This document shows, piece by piece, positions 1-9,765 of a DNA stretch of 64,000 nt. Origin of the DNA: a bacterium ADurb.Bin157 (GTDB taxonomy: Bacteria > Muiribacteriota > Ozemobacteria > Ozemobacterales > Ozemobacteraceae). The notes under the pieces are model-generated. The model saw only the letters and a program-made list of their open reading frames with translations, searched no databases and was not told the DNA's origin. A program made the position numbers and the translations under genes. The stretch lies in contig MWDD01000004.1 of assembly GCA_002070375.1 (NCBI GenBank), positions 50,776 through 114,775 of the forward strand. Reading direction: 5' to 3'. The first letter of the stretch is position 1; the number at the start of each line of letters is the position of its first letter.

Positions 1-147
1 TAAGAGAGTCATCATCTCTTGAAGCGAGCCCTTTTGCATGAAAATTTCTATCCCCATGTCAGTTTTTTCTCTGAAAAGATAGGCTTGAGTTGTGTTGAAA
101 ATCAGTTCACCAACTTCGTTTAAAGTTAGATTATTTCCTTTGTCCAT
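1..147 (-). CDS. Partial hypothetical protein downstream of thrS
   Basis: An open frame starts with ATG at 147 on the minus strand and runs 49 codons without a stop to the left edge, so the 3' part is missing. It overlaps the end of thrS by 22 bases in another frame, and a weak AAGGACAAG ribosome site precedes the ATG. The visible peptide begins MDKGNNLTLNEVGELIF and resembles no family that I can name. Its position as the last visible gene of the tRNA synthetase operon suggests translational coupling to thrS. The call rests on frame openness and start context only. Confidence 0.45.
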   Translation of the reverse strand, partial: MDKGNNLTLNEVGELIFNTTQAYLFREKTDMGIEIFMQKGSLQEMMTLL

Positions 148-2045
148 TCTTGTCCTTCCAGGAATTGATTAAGAGCTATGCCTGTCAGATTTTCACCGTT
201 TCGCATCCTGACTGTTATAGTGCCATTTTCAACTTCTTGGTCACCTAATATTATCATAAAAGGAATTTTTTGAAGCTGCGCTTGACGTATTCGGTAACCA
301 ATTTTGTCGTTTCTGTTATCCATGTTACAACGTACAGATTTTGAACGCAAGGAATCGTAAATCTTTTGTGCATATTCAGCGTGTTTTTCTGTGATAGGCA
401 TAACAACTGCCTGAACCGGAGCCAACCAAAGCGGCATTGCGCCACCGTAGTGTTCGATTAATACACCAAAAAATCTTTCTAAAGAGCCTAATAAGGCCCG
501 GTGAATCATATAAGGGCGATGCTTGTTCCCATCAGCACCAACATAAGTCATTTCAAACAATTCGGGGAGGTTCCAGTCAAATTGAACAGTAGTCATCTGC
601 CATTCACGGCCGATAGCATCTCTGACTTTTAAATCAATCTTCGGACCGTAAAAAGCTCCGCCGCCTTCGTCTACTTCCCAGTCGATACCCTCGGCAATAA
701 TTGCTTGACGCATAGATTCAGTCGCTTTTTCCCAACGCTCGTCTTCATGACCGACAGCTTTTTCCGGCCTTGTGGCAAGATAAGCTTTAATAGTCGAAAA
801 ACCGAATGCTTTCCAAAGCTTTAAGCTGAATCTTAATACTTCTCTGACTTCATCTGCCATTTGTTCGGGAGTGCAGAATATGTGAGCGTCATCTTGAGTG
901 AAGCCTCTTACGCGCATACAACCATGTAATACGCCGCTTTTTTCATATCTGTAAACAGTTCCAAGCTCGGCCCATCTTAATGGAAGATCACGATATGAGC
1001 GCATTTGAGACTTATAAACCATGATATGGAAGGGGCAGTTCATTGGCTTAATATAATAGTTGTTGCCATCTATTTCCATGGGATTATACATGGCATCTTT
1101 GTAGCATTTTAAGTGACCGCTGGTTTCCCATAACCAACTTTGACCTATATGAGGAGTATAAAGAAGCTCATAGCCATTCTTATAATGTTGCGATTTCCAG
1201 AATGTTTCGATTGCGTGTCTGATCCTGGCTCCGTTAGGGTGCCAGAATACAAGGCCGGGACCGACTTCTTCTTGAGTTGAAAAAAGATCAAGGTCTTTGC
1301 CGAGTCTGCGGTGATCGCGTTTTTTGGCTTCTTCAAGTCTGTCGAGATAAGCTTTCAAATCATCTTTTGACGCAAATGCTGTTCCGTAGATTCGCTGAAG
1401 CATAGGGCGCTTTTCGTCCCCGCGCCAATAAGCCCCTGCTACACTTAATAGCTTGAAATGCTTTACTGCGCCGGTATCAGGCACGTGAGGTCCGCGGCAT
1501 AAGTCAGTAAACAAGCCGTGGCTGAAAGTTGTAATAACCTGGTCTTCCAACTCTTCAATCAGTTCCAGTTTGAACGGTTGGTTTGTTTCTTTGAAAAAAG
1601 CAATGGCATCACTTTTGCTGAGTTCTTTTCTGACGAAAGGCAACTTGCCCTTAATGGTCTTTTCCATCTCTAGTTCAATTGATTCGAGATCTTGAGATGT
1701 AAGTGCTCGCGGTAACAAAAAATCATAGTAGAAACCATCTTCAATCGCGGGGCCAATGCCGAATTGAGCTTCGGGGAACATTTTTAATACGGCCTCGGCC
1801 ATTATATGTGCCATAGAGTGTCGACACACTTCATTAGCTTCCGCTGATTTTGAAGTTATAATTTCAAGGGCACCTGACGCTGTTAACGGTGTTCTTAAAT
1901 CTAAGAGCTGACCGTCAATTTTTCCTGCGAGAGTCGCTTTTGCGAGCCCGGAACCAATTTTGCCGGCCGCATCTAAAATTGTTGAGCCTGATTCAATTTC
2001 TATGATGTTTCCATCAGGTAATTTTAGCTGAATCATGTTGGACAT
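126..2045 (-). CDS. thrS: Threonyl-tRNA synthetase
   Basis: Charges tRNA-Thr with threonine in the cytoplasm. The 639-residue protein has the full class II ThrRS layout: an N-terminal TGS domain (about 4-64), the editing domain with HSMAH at 76-80 and CRGPH further on, the catalytic core with the zinc-binding Cys in PMNCPFH and the motif 2/3 stretches including RALLGSLERFFG, and a C-terminal anticodon-binding domain. The length is normal for bacteria. ATG at 2045 is preceded by AGGAG at good spacing. It lies 29 bases after tyrS in the same operon. No T-box leader is present, so regulation is probably at the operon promoter near 7800. Confidence 0.98.
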   Translation of the reverse strand: MSNMIQLKLPDGNIIEIESGSTILDAAGKIGSGLAKATLAGKIDGQLLDLRTPLTASGALEIITSKSAEANEVCRHSMAHIMAEAVLKMFPEAQFGIGPAIEDGFYYDFLLPRALTSQDLESIELEMEKTIKGKLPFVRKELSKSDAIAFFKETNQPFKLELIEELEDQVITTFSHGLFTDLCRGPHVPDTGAVKHFKLLSVAGAYWRGDEKRPMLQRIYGTAFASKDDLKAYLDRLEEAKKRDHRRLGKDLDLFSTQEEVGPGLVFWHPNGARIRHAIETFWKSQHYKNGYELLYTPHIGQSWLWETSGHLKCYKDAMYNPMEIDGNNYYIKPMNCPFHIMVYKSQMRSYRDLPLRWAELGTVYRYEKSGVLHGCMRVRGFTQDDAHIFCTPEQMADEVREVLRFSLKLWKAFGFSTIKAYLATRPEKAVGHEDERWEKATESMRQAIIAEGIDWEVDEGGGAFYGPKIDLKVRDAIGREWQMTTVQFDWNLPELFEMTYVGADGNKHRPYMIHRALLGSLERFFGVLIEHYGGAMPLWLAPVQAVVMPITEKHAEYAQKIYDSLRSKSVRCNMDNRNDKIGYRIRQAQLQKIPFMIILGDQEVENGTITVRMRNGENLTGIALNQFLEGQEWTKEII

Positions 2046-2074
2046 ATTATCTCCTGTGCGTTTCTGTAAACGAC

Positions 2075-3295
2075 TTATTTCAATATAATCTTTTTAAAGT
2101 TTCTTTTCCCGGCTTGAACAATGAGTTCGTCGCCTGAATTATAGGTCTTTTGCCCGTTTGTTTCTTTGATCTGATTTACCTTGATTCCGCCTTGTTGAAG
2201 CAATCGTCTTGCTTCACCGCCGCTTGAGGCAAGTTCGGTAACAGTCAAAAGTTTTTGTAAGGTTACTCCTTCCGCAGGTGCGGAAAGTTCTACCTCCTCA
2301 ATGTTTTCAGGCAATCCATCACCTGTTTTGCCAAAGATTTTTTCAAACTCAGCTTCTGCATTATTTGCGGCTTCACTCCCATGATACTGGGCCGTTATTT
2401 GCCTTGCAAGCCTCATTTTGACTTCTTTTGGTCTATTCGGAATTTCTTCTTTTATGGCCTTAAGTTCAGAAACAGATAAATCTGTTAAAAGCTCGTAATA
2501 CTTAATCATTAGCTCATCGGGTATAGATAAAATTTTTCCGTACATCTGACTCGGTTCGTCATTTATTCCAACATAGTTGCCGAGACTTTTTGACATTTTT
2601 TCCTTACCGTCGAGTCCTTCTAAAATCGGCATGGTGATTGTAACTTGCGGAGCTTGTCCATATGCACGTTGAAGCTCCCGTCCAACTAGCAGGTTGAAAG
2701 TTTGGTCTTGCCCACCAAGCTCTACATCCGCATGAAGAGCTACTGAATCATAGCCTTGCATTAGCGGATACATAAATTCAACAACACTTATAGGAGTTTG
2801 ACTTTTGAAGCGCTTTTCAAAGTCATCTCGCTCAAGCATTCGTGCAACAGTGTATTGTGCGGATAACTTTAAAACATCTGCAAAAGTCATCTTTTCAAGC
2901 CATTCGGAGTTAAAAACAATTTTTGCTTTATCTAAGTCTAAAATTTTACCGACTTGAGCTTTATAGGTTTCGGCATTTAGTCTGATTTCTTCTTCAGAAA
3001 GCGCCGGTCGGGTTTTTTTCTTCCCTGTTGGGTCGCCTATTCTGCCGGTGAAATCGCCGATCAAAAAAACAACCTGATGCCCCAAAGATTGAAATTGGCG
3101 CATCTTTTGCAATACAACCGTATGTCCAAGGTGTATGTCGGGGGCAGAGGGGTCTGCTCCCAGTTTTATGGTAAGAGGAGTGTTGGTTTCATATGATTTT
3201 TCCAGCTTTTTAAGTAATTCATCATGGGAAACAACGTCTGCTGCACCGGTTGATACTATTTCAAGCTGTTCTTTTGGGGTGGCGCTAAATTTCAC
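2075..3295 (-). CDS. tyrS: Tyrosyl-tRNA synthetase
   Basis: Charges tRNA-Tyr with tyrosine. The 406-residue class I enzyme shows the HIGH-type signature HLGH at 55-58, the [12 protein letters not shown] stretch of the active site, KMSKS before SLGNYVG, and a C-terminal S4 RNA-binding domain. The short HIGH-proximal N-terminus and the overall pattern fit the TyrZ-like subgroup rather than the E. coli TyrS type. The start is GTG, two bases after the valS stop, with a GGAG ribosome site lying inside the end of valS, so translation is probably coupled to valS. Confidence 0.97.
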   Translation of the reverse strand: MKFSATPKEQLEIVSTGAADVVSHDELLKKLEKSYETNTPLTIKLGADPSAPDIHLGHTVVLQKMRQFQSLGHQVVFLIGDFTGRIGDPTGKKKTRPALSEEEIRLNAETYKAQVGKILDLDKAKIVFNSEWLEKMTFADVLKLSAQYTVARMLERDDFEKRFKSQTPISVVEFMYPLMQGYDSVALHADVELGGQDQTFNLLVGRELQRAYGQAPQVTITMPILEGLDGKEKMSKSLGNYVGINDEPSQMYGKILSIPDELMIKYYELLTDLSVSELKAIKEEIPNRPKEVKMRLARQITAQYHGSEAANNAEAEFEKIFGKTGDGLPENIEEVELSAPAEGVTLQKLLTVTELASSGGEARRLLQQGGIKVNQIKETNGQKTYNSGDELIVQAGKRNFKKIILK

Positions 3296-3297
3296 TT

Positions 3298-5967
3298 TCA
3301 GAGACTCCTGAGTTCTTTTTGATATTCTTGTAATTTTGCTAATTGTTCTTTGTAGCCTTCTACATCTGTACGTATCTTTTCGACAACTTCAGAAGGCGCA
3401 CGGCTTACAAATGATTCGTTTTCAAGTTTGCCTGATATTTTCGCCATGTTCTTTTCAGTGTTGTCAATTTCTTTTTCTATACGTAATAACTCTGTTTGAA
3501 TATCGATTATACCGGCCAAATCAAGACAGATTTCAGTTGAGTCCATTAAGCCGATTAAATGACCTGAAGGCTTTGTATTTACAGTTTCAAGGTTTTCAAC
3601 ACCGGCCAAAGCTTTGATCAGGTTTTCGTGAATTGCAAAAACATTGCTCAAAGACTGATGCTGAACCACTTTTATACGTAATTTTTTAGCCGGAGAAATA
3701 TTTGCCGAAACACGCATGTTTCTTATTACGCGTACGGCTGACATAAGGTCGTTGATTTCTTCCTCAAGAGGAACATTAACAAACTTAGCATTGTGTTCGG
3801 GGAACGATTGTTCCATCAAAAAACCTTCGCTGCCGGGGAGCTTTTGCCATATTTCTTCGGTTACAAAAGGCATGAATGGGTGCAACAAACGAAGGGCTGT
3901 GTCTAAACAAGTTGTCAATACCTGTTGAACTTCGCTTTTTCTTTCGAGATCAGAGCCGAATAAAACAGATTTGCTCATTTCGATATACCAATCGCAGAAG
4001 TCATTCCAAATAAATTCATATACGTTTTTCAGAGCATCGTTAAATTTGAAACTTCCCGCTGACAGATTTGTTTTTACCTGATCAACGGCATAGCTCATTC
4101 GCGACAATATCCAGCGGTCAACGGAATTAAGCTTTTCAAGCTGCGGAAGAGGTGTTTTTATTGAAGCATCACTATCGGTAAGGTTCATCAAAACGAATCT
4201 TGAAGCATTCCAAAGCTTATTCGCAAAATTTCTGCCAATTTCAACTTTGTTTTCCGAAAATCTTATGTCTTGGCCTACGGGGGCAAGAGAAACAACGGTG
4301 TATCTTAAAGCGTCGGCACCGTATTTTTCTATTATATCTAACGGGTCAGGGCTGTTGCCAAGAGATTTGCTCATCTTGCGGCCCTTCATGTCTCTTACTA
4401 TGCTCGTAAAGTAAACGTCACTAAAAGGACATTCGCCTACAAAATGATAACCGGCCATAACCATTCGGGCTACCCAAAAGAAAATTATATCAGGACCTGT
4501 TACTAAGGTGTCGGTGGGATAAAATTTCTTGAGAGTTTGAGTATTTTCGGGCCAACCCATAATAGAAAAAGGCCAAAGCCATGAAGAGAACCAAGTGTCG
4601 AGTACATCAGAATCTTGAATTATGTTATGAGATGAACACTTCGGGCACCGGCTTGGTGCTTTTTCTGAGACAACTATTTCTTTGCAGTCTTGACAGGTGT
4701 ACGCGGGTATGCGATGACCCCACCACAACTGACGGCTTATGCACCAATCTCTTATGTTTTCCATCCAGTGAAGGTATACATTTCCCCATCTGTTCGGAGT
4801 GAAACGCAAAGTTCCGTCTTTATAGGCTTTTATAGCTTTTTCTGCTAATGGTTTCATTTTTACAAACCACTGATCAGACAAATACGGCTCTATGACTGTT
4901 TTACATCTTTCGCAGTGACCCACTGCCAAGCTGTGCGGTTCAATTTTTTCTAACAGATTTTCTTCTTCGAGTCTTTTTACTATGGCTTCTCTGGCTTCAA
5001 AACGATCCATGCCCGCAAATTCAAAAGCATTTTCGTTCATCACGCCGGTTTCGTCCATTATTATTAATTGCTCAAGATTGTGACGACGACCAAGTTCAAA
5101 ATCGTTAGGGTCATGCGCCGGAGTAATTTTAACCGCGCCGGTACCAAATGATTTATCAACATAATCATCCGCCAATATGGGGATTTCTCTGCCGGTAAAG
5201 GGTAATATAAGTTTTTGACCGATAAGGTCTTTGTAACGTTCATCAGTGGGATTGACAGCTACAGCAGTGTCTCCGAGCATGGTTTCGGGACGTGTGGTTG
5301 CAATTACAATATAACCTTTTTTGTCTTTTAACGGGTAACGCATATACCAAAGACTGCCATTAGTGTCTTCCGGTATTTTTTCTTCGTCTGAAAGAGCTGT
5401 ACGACATCTGGGACACCAGTTTATAATATATTTGCCTTTGTAAATGAGCCCATCTTGATAAAGCTTGATAAATGATTTTTGAACAGCATCGCTCAGACCT
5501 TCGTCCATCGTAAAGCGTTCGCGGGTCCAGTCACATGAACAGCCCAGTTTCCGAAGTTGTTTCAGAATAATCCCGCCGTATTTTTCTTTCCATTCCCAAA
5601 CTTTTTCCACAAACTTTTCGCGGCCTAAATCATGTCTGGATATTTTTTCTTTTGCCAAAGCCTTTTCAACAACATTTTGAGTCGCAATGCCGGCATGGTC
5701 GGTGCCCGGAATCCAAACGGCTTCTAATCCCTGCATTCTGTGATATCTGATTAAGATATCTTGCAGCGTGTTATTGAGCACATGCCCCATGGTAAGCATT
5801 CCGGTAACGTTAGGAGGAGGGATAACTATTGCGTATTTTTTCTTATCAGAATTTTCGTCTGCATGAAAACAGTTGTTTGTTTCCCATGCGTTATATGTCG
5901 AGTTCTCTGATTCATTTGGCTCGTAGGCCTTCGGAAGGGTTTTCGTAGTGTTATTATTCTGTGACAT
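3298..5967 (-). CDS. valS: Valyl-tRNA synthetase
   Basis: Charges tRNA-Val with valine and edits mischarged threonine. The 889-residue class I enzyme has [12 protein letters not shown] as its HIGH box, a CP1 editing domain beginning [15 protein letters not shown], CxxC zinc knuckles, [11 protein letters not shown] as its KMSKS box, an anticodon-binding domain, and the typical C-terminal coiled-coil arm (about 825-889). I chose ATG at 5967 because AAAGG lies 7 bases upstream; an in-frame TTG two codons earlier lacks such spacing. It sits 15 bases after the coiled-coil/zinc-ribbon gene and just before tyrS. Confidence 0.97.
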   Translation of the reverse strand: MSQNNNTTKTLPKAYEPNESENSTYNAWETNNCFHADENSDKKKYAIVIPPPNVTGMLTMGHVLNNTLQDILIRYHRMQGLEAVWIPGTDHAGIATQNVVEKALAKEKISRHDLGREKFVEKVWEWKEKYGGIILKQLRKLGCSCDWTRERFTMDEGLSDAVQKSFIKLYQDGLIYKGKYIINWCPRCRTALSDEEKIPEDTNGSLWYMRYPLKDKKGYIVIATTRPETMLGDTAVAVNPTDERYKDLIGQKLILPFTGREIPILADDYVDKSFGTGAVKITPAHDPNDFELGRRHNLEQLIIMDETGVMNENAFEFAGMDRFEAREAIVKRLEEENLLEKIEPHSLAVGHCERCKTVIEPYLSDQWFVKMKPLAEKAIKAYKDGTLRFTPNRWGNVYLHWMENIRDWCISRQLWWGHRIPAYTCQDCKEIVVSEKAPSRCPKCSSHNIIQDSDVLDTWFSSWLWPFSIMGWPENTQTLKKFYPTDTLVTGPDIIFFWVARMVMAGYHFVGECPFSDVYFTSIVRDMKGRKMSKSLGNSPDPLDIIEKYGADALRYTVVSLAPVGQDIRFSENKVEIGRNFANKLWNASRFVLMNLTDSDASIKTPLPQLEKLNSVDRWILSRMSYAVDQVKTNLSAGSFKFNDALKNVYEFIWNDFCDWYIEMSKSVLFGSDLERKSEVQQVLTTCLDTALRLLHPFMPFVTEEIWQKLPGSEGFLMEQSFPEHNAKFVNVPLEEEINDLMSAVRVIRNMRVSANISPAKKLRIKVVQHQSLSNVFAIHENLIKALAGVENLETVNTKPSGHLIGLMDSTEICLDLAGIIDIQTELLRIEKEIDNTEKNMAKISGKLENESFVSRAPSEVVEKIRTDVEGYKEQLAKLQEYQKELRSL

Positions 5968-5982
5968 AAACAAACCTTTATA

Positions 5983-7752
5983 TTACTTTTGAATGAGGTG
6001 CAAAAGTTTTTCTATTTCTTCGGGGCTAAGCTTCAGATTTTTTGCTTGATTATAGATACTGAGCTTGGTTTCAATAGATTTAATCTTTTCGTCGGTTTTT
6101 GCATCGAATTTAATCGAGTTGGCCTTGTTAAGCATTTCGAGAGCTTCTGCAAAGTTCGACTCTGCGGCTAAGATATCGGCATAACCGGTAATAAGCGGAA
6201 CATAGTTTGAATCTATTGCTAAACCGTCAAGAATATATTGTCTGGCATCTTCGATGCGATCTTTCGCCAGCATTCTCTCGGCAAATCTGTGATAAGTGAC
6301 CGCGTTTGGCTCAAATTCCGGAAGACTGTCAATTGCAAGCCCGTTAGGTGCAACTATTTTCGCACCGCACAGATGGCAGTAGCGGCTGTCTGCGTTGCTT
6401 TGCATTGTGCCGCACTCAACACAGTTGTAGAGATTTTGAACAACCCAAACCTTTGCTTTTTTTACTATCAAATCGCCTTTGGTATAACCTTTTTCGGATT
6501 CAAACACTATGCAGCGTTCGGGGAATTTATCAGAGTGAAAGTAATCCGTTGCAACATGCATGTGAGGGTTAAACGTTTCGGATATAACTTGCATGTAACT
6601 AATTTGATTTGGTATTATAAGCCTGTCAAGTAATTTTCGGTGCAGAACTTGAAGCTCGGGAATCGGATTTTTGGCTATTATTGAATCAAGCCCGTCGAAG
6701 AAATCAATGAAGCTGCTAATTATTGCATTTTCGCCCTCAACAGGAATCTGAGCTTCAGCTACCGCTTCGGGTTTTTCTTCAAGACGTCTTTTTAAATTGC
6801 TTATTTCAGCTTCTTTATCAAACAGCTGTTCCTGAATTCCCTTGATCTTGCTTTCAAAACTTTGTATTGAAAGAAGCTGGTCTGCAACCTGATTAGTTAA
6901 TTGCTCTATTTCTTCAACAGATTGAAGATCATTTGCCAAGCCCTCTTTGCTTGCTTCAAGATTGACCCTTAAGCGCGCAATTTCCTCGTCTTTTTGATTG
7001 TTTTCTTCAATTAAGCGTGAGACTTCCAGTTTATAGGATTCAAGCTCTTCAGATGCATCATTTTGTCTGTCATTAGCATCTAATGTTTGGAACGCCGCTA
7101 ACTCAATTTTTAATTCATCTCGTTCGTTTTCACTTTGAAGCAAGTTTTCTTTGAGTTGTGAGTTCTCATTTTCAGCTTGAGCAAGTTTTGAAATAAGTTC
7201 TTCAGTTTCCGCCGAATTTCCGCTAGAAGCCAGGGCAGAGGCTTCGGCATTCTCCAGTTGAGCTTTAAGAGATTCAATCGCACTTTTTAACTCTTCTATT
7301 GTTGAGTTATTTTCGTTATTGCGCTTTTCTAATTCATCGGTCTTAGCAACTAATGCTTCACGAGCTTCTTCGATTTCTGCCTCAAGCTTTTGTATTTGCT
7401 TTTCCTGTTCTTCGATTTTGGCGGCATTTTGCAAATCTTTTTCAGATGTTTTTTGTTCTTCCAAAATTCTGTTCAAATCCTTGATTTGCTCATCCTTTTG
7501 CTGTTCTAAAAGTTGAAATTGTTCTTTCTGCTTTTCAAGCTCTTCAAGCAGCTTTTCGGCTTCACTCTTCTTTTCGTCCAAGGCTTTTTGTAATTCATCG
7601 GCTTCTTTACTGTCTTCGCCTGAATCAATCTGGGTTTTAAGGTTTCTTATTTGGAGCTGCAACAACTTTATCAGATTGTCCTTCTGAACAATCTGTTGAT
7701 TTAATTTCTTATAATATTCGTTGCTGATTTCTCCGTTGGCTTCTGAGTTCAT
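5983..7752 (-). CDS. Coiled-coil, zinc-ribbon and TPR protein heading the aaRS operon
   Basis: A 589-residue soluble protein with no signal peptide. Residues about 15-330 are an almost unbroken Glu/Lys/Leu/Gln-rich coiled coil; about 360-435 form a globular section; about 440-466 is a double-CxxC zinc ribbon (CVECG and CHLCG); and about 480-560 are TPR-like helices. I do not recognise a characterised homologue. It is the first gene of a transcription unit with valS, tyrS and thrS, with AGGAG before ATG 7752 and a promoter at 7792-7820. A scaffold or regulatory role around translation is possible from context only. The coiled coil could also mean an unrelated structural protein that merely shares the promoter. 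Confidence 0.8.
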   Translation of the reverse strand: MNSEANGEISNEYYKKLNQQIVQKDNLIKLLQLQIRNLKTQIDSGEDSKEADELQKALDEKKSEAEKLLEELEKQKEQFQLLEQQKDEQIKDLNRILEEQKTSEKDLQNAAKIEEQEKQIQKLEAEIEEAREALVAKTDELEKRNNENNSTIEELKSAIESLKAQLENAEASALASSGNSAETEELISKLAQAENENSQLKENLLQSENERDELKIELAAFQTLDANDRQNDASEELESYKLEVSRLIEENNQKDEEIARLRVNLEASKEGLANDLQSVEEIEQLTNQVADQLLSIQSFESKIKGIQEQLFDKEAEISNLKRRLEEKPEAVAEAQIPVEGENAIISSFIDFFDGLDSIIAKNPIPELQVLHRKLLDRLIIPNQISYMQVISETFNPHMHVATDYFHSDKFPERCIVFESEKGYTKGDLIVKKAKVWVVQNLYNCVECGTMQSNADSRYCHLCGAKIVAPNGLAIDSLPEFEPNAVTYHRFAERMLAKDRIEDARQYILDGLAIDSNYVPLITGYADILAAESNFAEALEMLNKANSIKFDAKTDEKIKSIETKLSIYNQAKNLKLSPEEIEKLLHLIQK

Positions 7753-7791
7753 ACGGTCTCCTGCGGTAAAACTGGTTCATGTAATGATAAC

Positions 7792-7820
7792 TTAATACTC
7801 TAGCACACACAATGTTTCAA
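7792..7820 (-). promoter_or_regulatory. Promoter of the coiled-coil/valS/tyrS/thrS operon
   Basis: On the minus strand TTGAAA (7820-7815) and TATTAA (7797-7792) are separated by 17 bases. The predicted transcript starts about 35 bases before ATG 7752, too short for a T-box leader. Confidence 0.55.
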
Positions 7821-7877
7821 TGCAATAAAAGAAAGATAAAAACACTTTGCCGATGATTAGTAAAAATTTGATAAGCG

Positions 7878-7886
7878 TGCTATAAT
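7878..7886 (+). promoter_or_regulatory. Extended -10 promoter for the MATE transporter gene
   Basis: TGCTATAAT is a perfect extended -10 element (TGn plus consensus TATAAT) about 30 bases before the TTG start at 7917. No good -35 box is present, which is usual for extended -10 promoters. Confidence 0.55.
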
Positions 7887-7916
7887 AACCCCTTAAATTA
7901 TAACCCGGGAATCAAT

Positions 7917-9206
7917 TTGTTTAAAACATTTGCTAAATATGTCTTCTTAAATGTGATGAGTATGCTCGGGCTCTCTTTGTATATTCTTGTCGACACTTAC
8001 TTTATTGCCAACGAAATCGGCCGGCAAGCACTCGCTGCCCTAAACATTATTCTCCCTCTCTTTTATTTGGTTACCGGCGTGGGCATATTGCTCGGCACAG
8101 GTTCTTCTTGCGCTTATTCAATTTGCAGAGGCGCAAACAATGACTCTGAAGCCAATCAGAGCTTGACTTCGGGTTTTCTGTTGGCAATCATTGTTTCTCT
8201 GGTTTTTACGTTTTTATCCTTTTTTTATTTAAGGGAAATACTCCTGCTGCTTGGTGCAGATAATGAAGTTTTTCAAGATGCACGCGAGTATTTTTATATA
8301 TTTTCGTTTTTTGCTTGGTCTCTTATTTTAAGCAATTTTTTTGCGTGCGCTGTCAGAAACGATGAAAATCCCAAACTTGCAACAGCTTCAATGTTGCTTT
8401 CAAGTTTCTTGAACATCTTGTTGGATTACTTATTTATTTGTGTTTTTAAATGGGGAATGTTCGGTGCCGCACTTGCCACCGGAATTGCTTCACTGGGCGG
8501 ACTCGCTGTTTTGCTGCTTCACATATTATGCAAAAAAAATAAATTTTATTTTGAATTCACAGGCTTTAAAGCCATTAGATTTTTGAAGATAATTTCCTTG
8601 GGCACAGCCGCTTTTATTAATGAATTTTCTGCCGGAATAGTTATGGCCGCATTCAATCTTACAATACACACTCTTGCCGGCAATGTCGGCATTGCCGCGT
8701 ATGGCATAATTGCAAACACGGCATTAGTTGCAATTGCGGTTTTTAATGGTATTGCTTCGGGCGCTCAGCCCCTTTTTAGTTACTTGCACGGCGCGCAAAA
8801 AAAACAAGAGCTGAAAGCGGTTGCAAAATATGCTTTTATTACTGTATTTGTGACCGGATTGACTGTTTATGCTCTTGTATATCTAAATAAAACCGATATT
8901 ATTGCTCTCTTTAACAAAGAAAGCAACCCAAAACTGGCAGAAATAGCTTCGCATGGAATAAATATGTATTTTTTGTCTTTTATTTTTCTTGGCTTAAATG
9001 TGGCCGCAATATCATATTTCGCATCAATCGAAGAGCCGATAAAAGCTCTTTCTGTTTCTCTTCTGAGAGGCTGTGTGATTGTGATCCCCGTGCTTATTTT
9101 GTTCTCCGGATTATGGGGTATGCTCGGTGTCTGGCTTTCTCAGCCTTTTGCAGAAATGCTGACGCTGCTGTTTGTTTTAACGAGTTTCAAAAAATCCCTA
9201 AAATGA
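7917..9206 (+). CDS. MATE family multidrug/Na+ antiporter
   Basis: A 429-residue integral membrane protein with about 12 hydrophobic helices in two homologous halves. The MATE N-terminal pattern is seen as YILVDTYFIANEIG, followed by the usual LxPLFYLVTGVGILLGTGSS stretch in helices 2-3. Such proteins export cationic drugs or metabolites using a Na+ or H+ gradient. The start is TTG at 7917, which keeps the amphipathic first helix; an internal ATG lies about 12 codons later and would cut it. The gene is monocistronic, with its own extended -10 promoter. The substrate cannot be inferred. Confidence 0.9.
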   Translation: MFKTFAKYVFLNVMSMLGLSLYILVDTYFIANEIGRQALAALNIILPLFYLVTGVGILLGTGSSCAYSICRGANNDSEANQSLTSGFLLAIIVSLVFTFLSFFYLREILLLLGADNEVFQDAREYFYIFSFFAWSLILSNFFACAVRNDENPKLATASMLLSSFLNILLDYLFICVFKWGMFGAALATGIASLGGLAVLLLHILCKKNKFYFEFTGFKAIRFLKIISLGTAAFINEFSAGIVMAAFNLTIHTLAGNVGIAAYGIIANTALVAIAVFNGIASGAQPLFSYLHGAQKKQELKAVAKYAFITVFVTGLTVYALVYLNKTDIIALFNKESNPKLAEIASHGINMYFLSFIFLGLNVAAISYFASIEEPIKALSVSLLRGCVIVIPVLILFSGLWGMLGVWLSQPFAEMLTLLFVLTSFKKSLK

Positions 9207-9228
9207 ATTCTTTGTTAAAAGGGTCGTG

Positions 9229-9627
9229 TCACGCACCGGGCTCTTTGGTCGGTTTCGTGTCTTTGGTTTCTTTGGTGTCTTCTGTTTTTTGCAGTGAGCT
9301 GACTTGAGTTTGTAAGCTTTTTTCGCAGTCTGCGCAAAGATTACCTTCGTAAATTATTGTGCGGCACAGCTGACATTCATGTGCTATTCTTCTTATGCCG
9401 GATCTCGCCAGTCTTCCTGAGGTTATAAAACCGGTAATGGTGTCAGGGTTGCAATCTAAAAAACGTGCAACTTGCTCAACTGTCGCTCCGGGATTTGCTC
9501 TCAAAAAATTGCGCGTTTTTTGAAACAGTTCTTCCTCGATTTTGCTACATTTGCTGCAAAGATCGCGGGTTGACCTGAGCATTACTGTCCCGCACATGCG
9601 GCATGAGGATATGTTTTCTTCAGACAC
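9229..9627 (-). CDS. YvyF-like protein with two zinc ribbons and a helix-turn-helix-like middle
   Basis: A 132-residue soluble protein. CRMCG and CSKC (about 9-28) form the first zinc ribbon; a middle segment with GATVEQVARFLDCN and ITSGRLARSG looks like a degraded helix-turn-helix; CQLC and CADC (about 85-107) form a second ribbon. The order of ribbon plus FLR...ATVEEV...GRL resembles the YvyF/TIGR03826 family found in flagellar operons of Firmicutes, but no flagellar gene is nearby. The C-terminus is Lys/Thr/Glu-rich and disordered. The start is GTG at 9627 with AAGG upstream; no in-frame ATG fits. Confidence 0.7.
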   Translation of the reverse strand: MSEENISSCRMCGTVMLRSTRDLCSKCSKIEEELFQKTRNFLRANPGATVEQVARFLDCNPDTITGFITSGRLARSGIRRIAHECQLCRTIIYEGNLCADCEKSLQTQVSSLQKTEDTKETKDTKPTKEPGA

Positions 9628-9654
9628 CTTAACTTCCTTTCAATATATCACAGA

Positions 9655-9683
9655 AGTATACTTTTTTTTTACATGTAAAGCAA
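9655..9683 (-). promoter_or_regulatory. Promoter of the YvyF-like gene
   Basis: On the minus strand TTGCTT (9683-9678) and TATACT (9660-9655) are spaced by 17 bases containing a run of nine A. It lies about 28 bases before the GTG start. Confidence 0.5.
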
Positions 9684-9696
9684 TATGAAGTTTGGG

Positions 9697-9725
9697 TTAA
9701 CTATTTGCGTTTTGTACGTTATAAT
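9697..9725 (+). promoter_or_regulatory. Promoter of the secreted Pro/Glu-rich protein gene
   Basis: TTAACT (9697-9702) and a consensus TATAAT (9720-9725) are separated by 17 bases. It is divergent from the YvyF-like gene promoter, 14 bases away. Confidence 0.6.
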
Positions 9726-9765
9726 AAAGGTATGGATAGGTTGTAATTTGTCAAGGAGTAAATAT

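Noticed and set aside
6238..6633. 131-codon open frame on the plus strand
   Set aside because: It is antisense to the zinc-ribbon/TPR gene, and its Cys-rich peptide is a by-product of that region.
7753..7916. T-box leader or other riboswitch before the tRNA synthetase operon
   Set aside because: The promoter lies only about 40 bases before the first start codon, and no specifier stem or terminator is visible.
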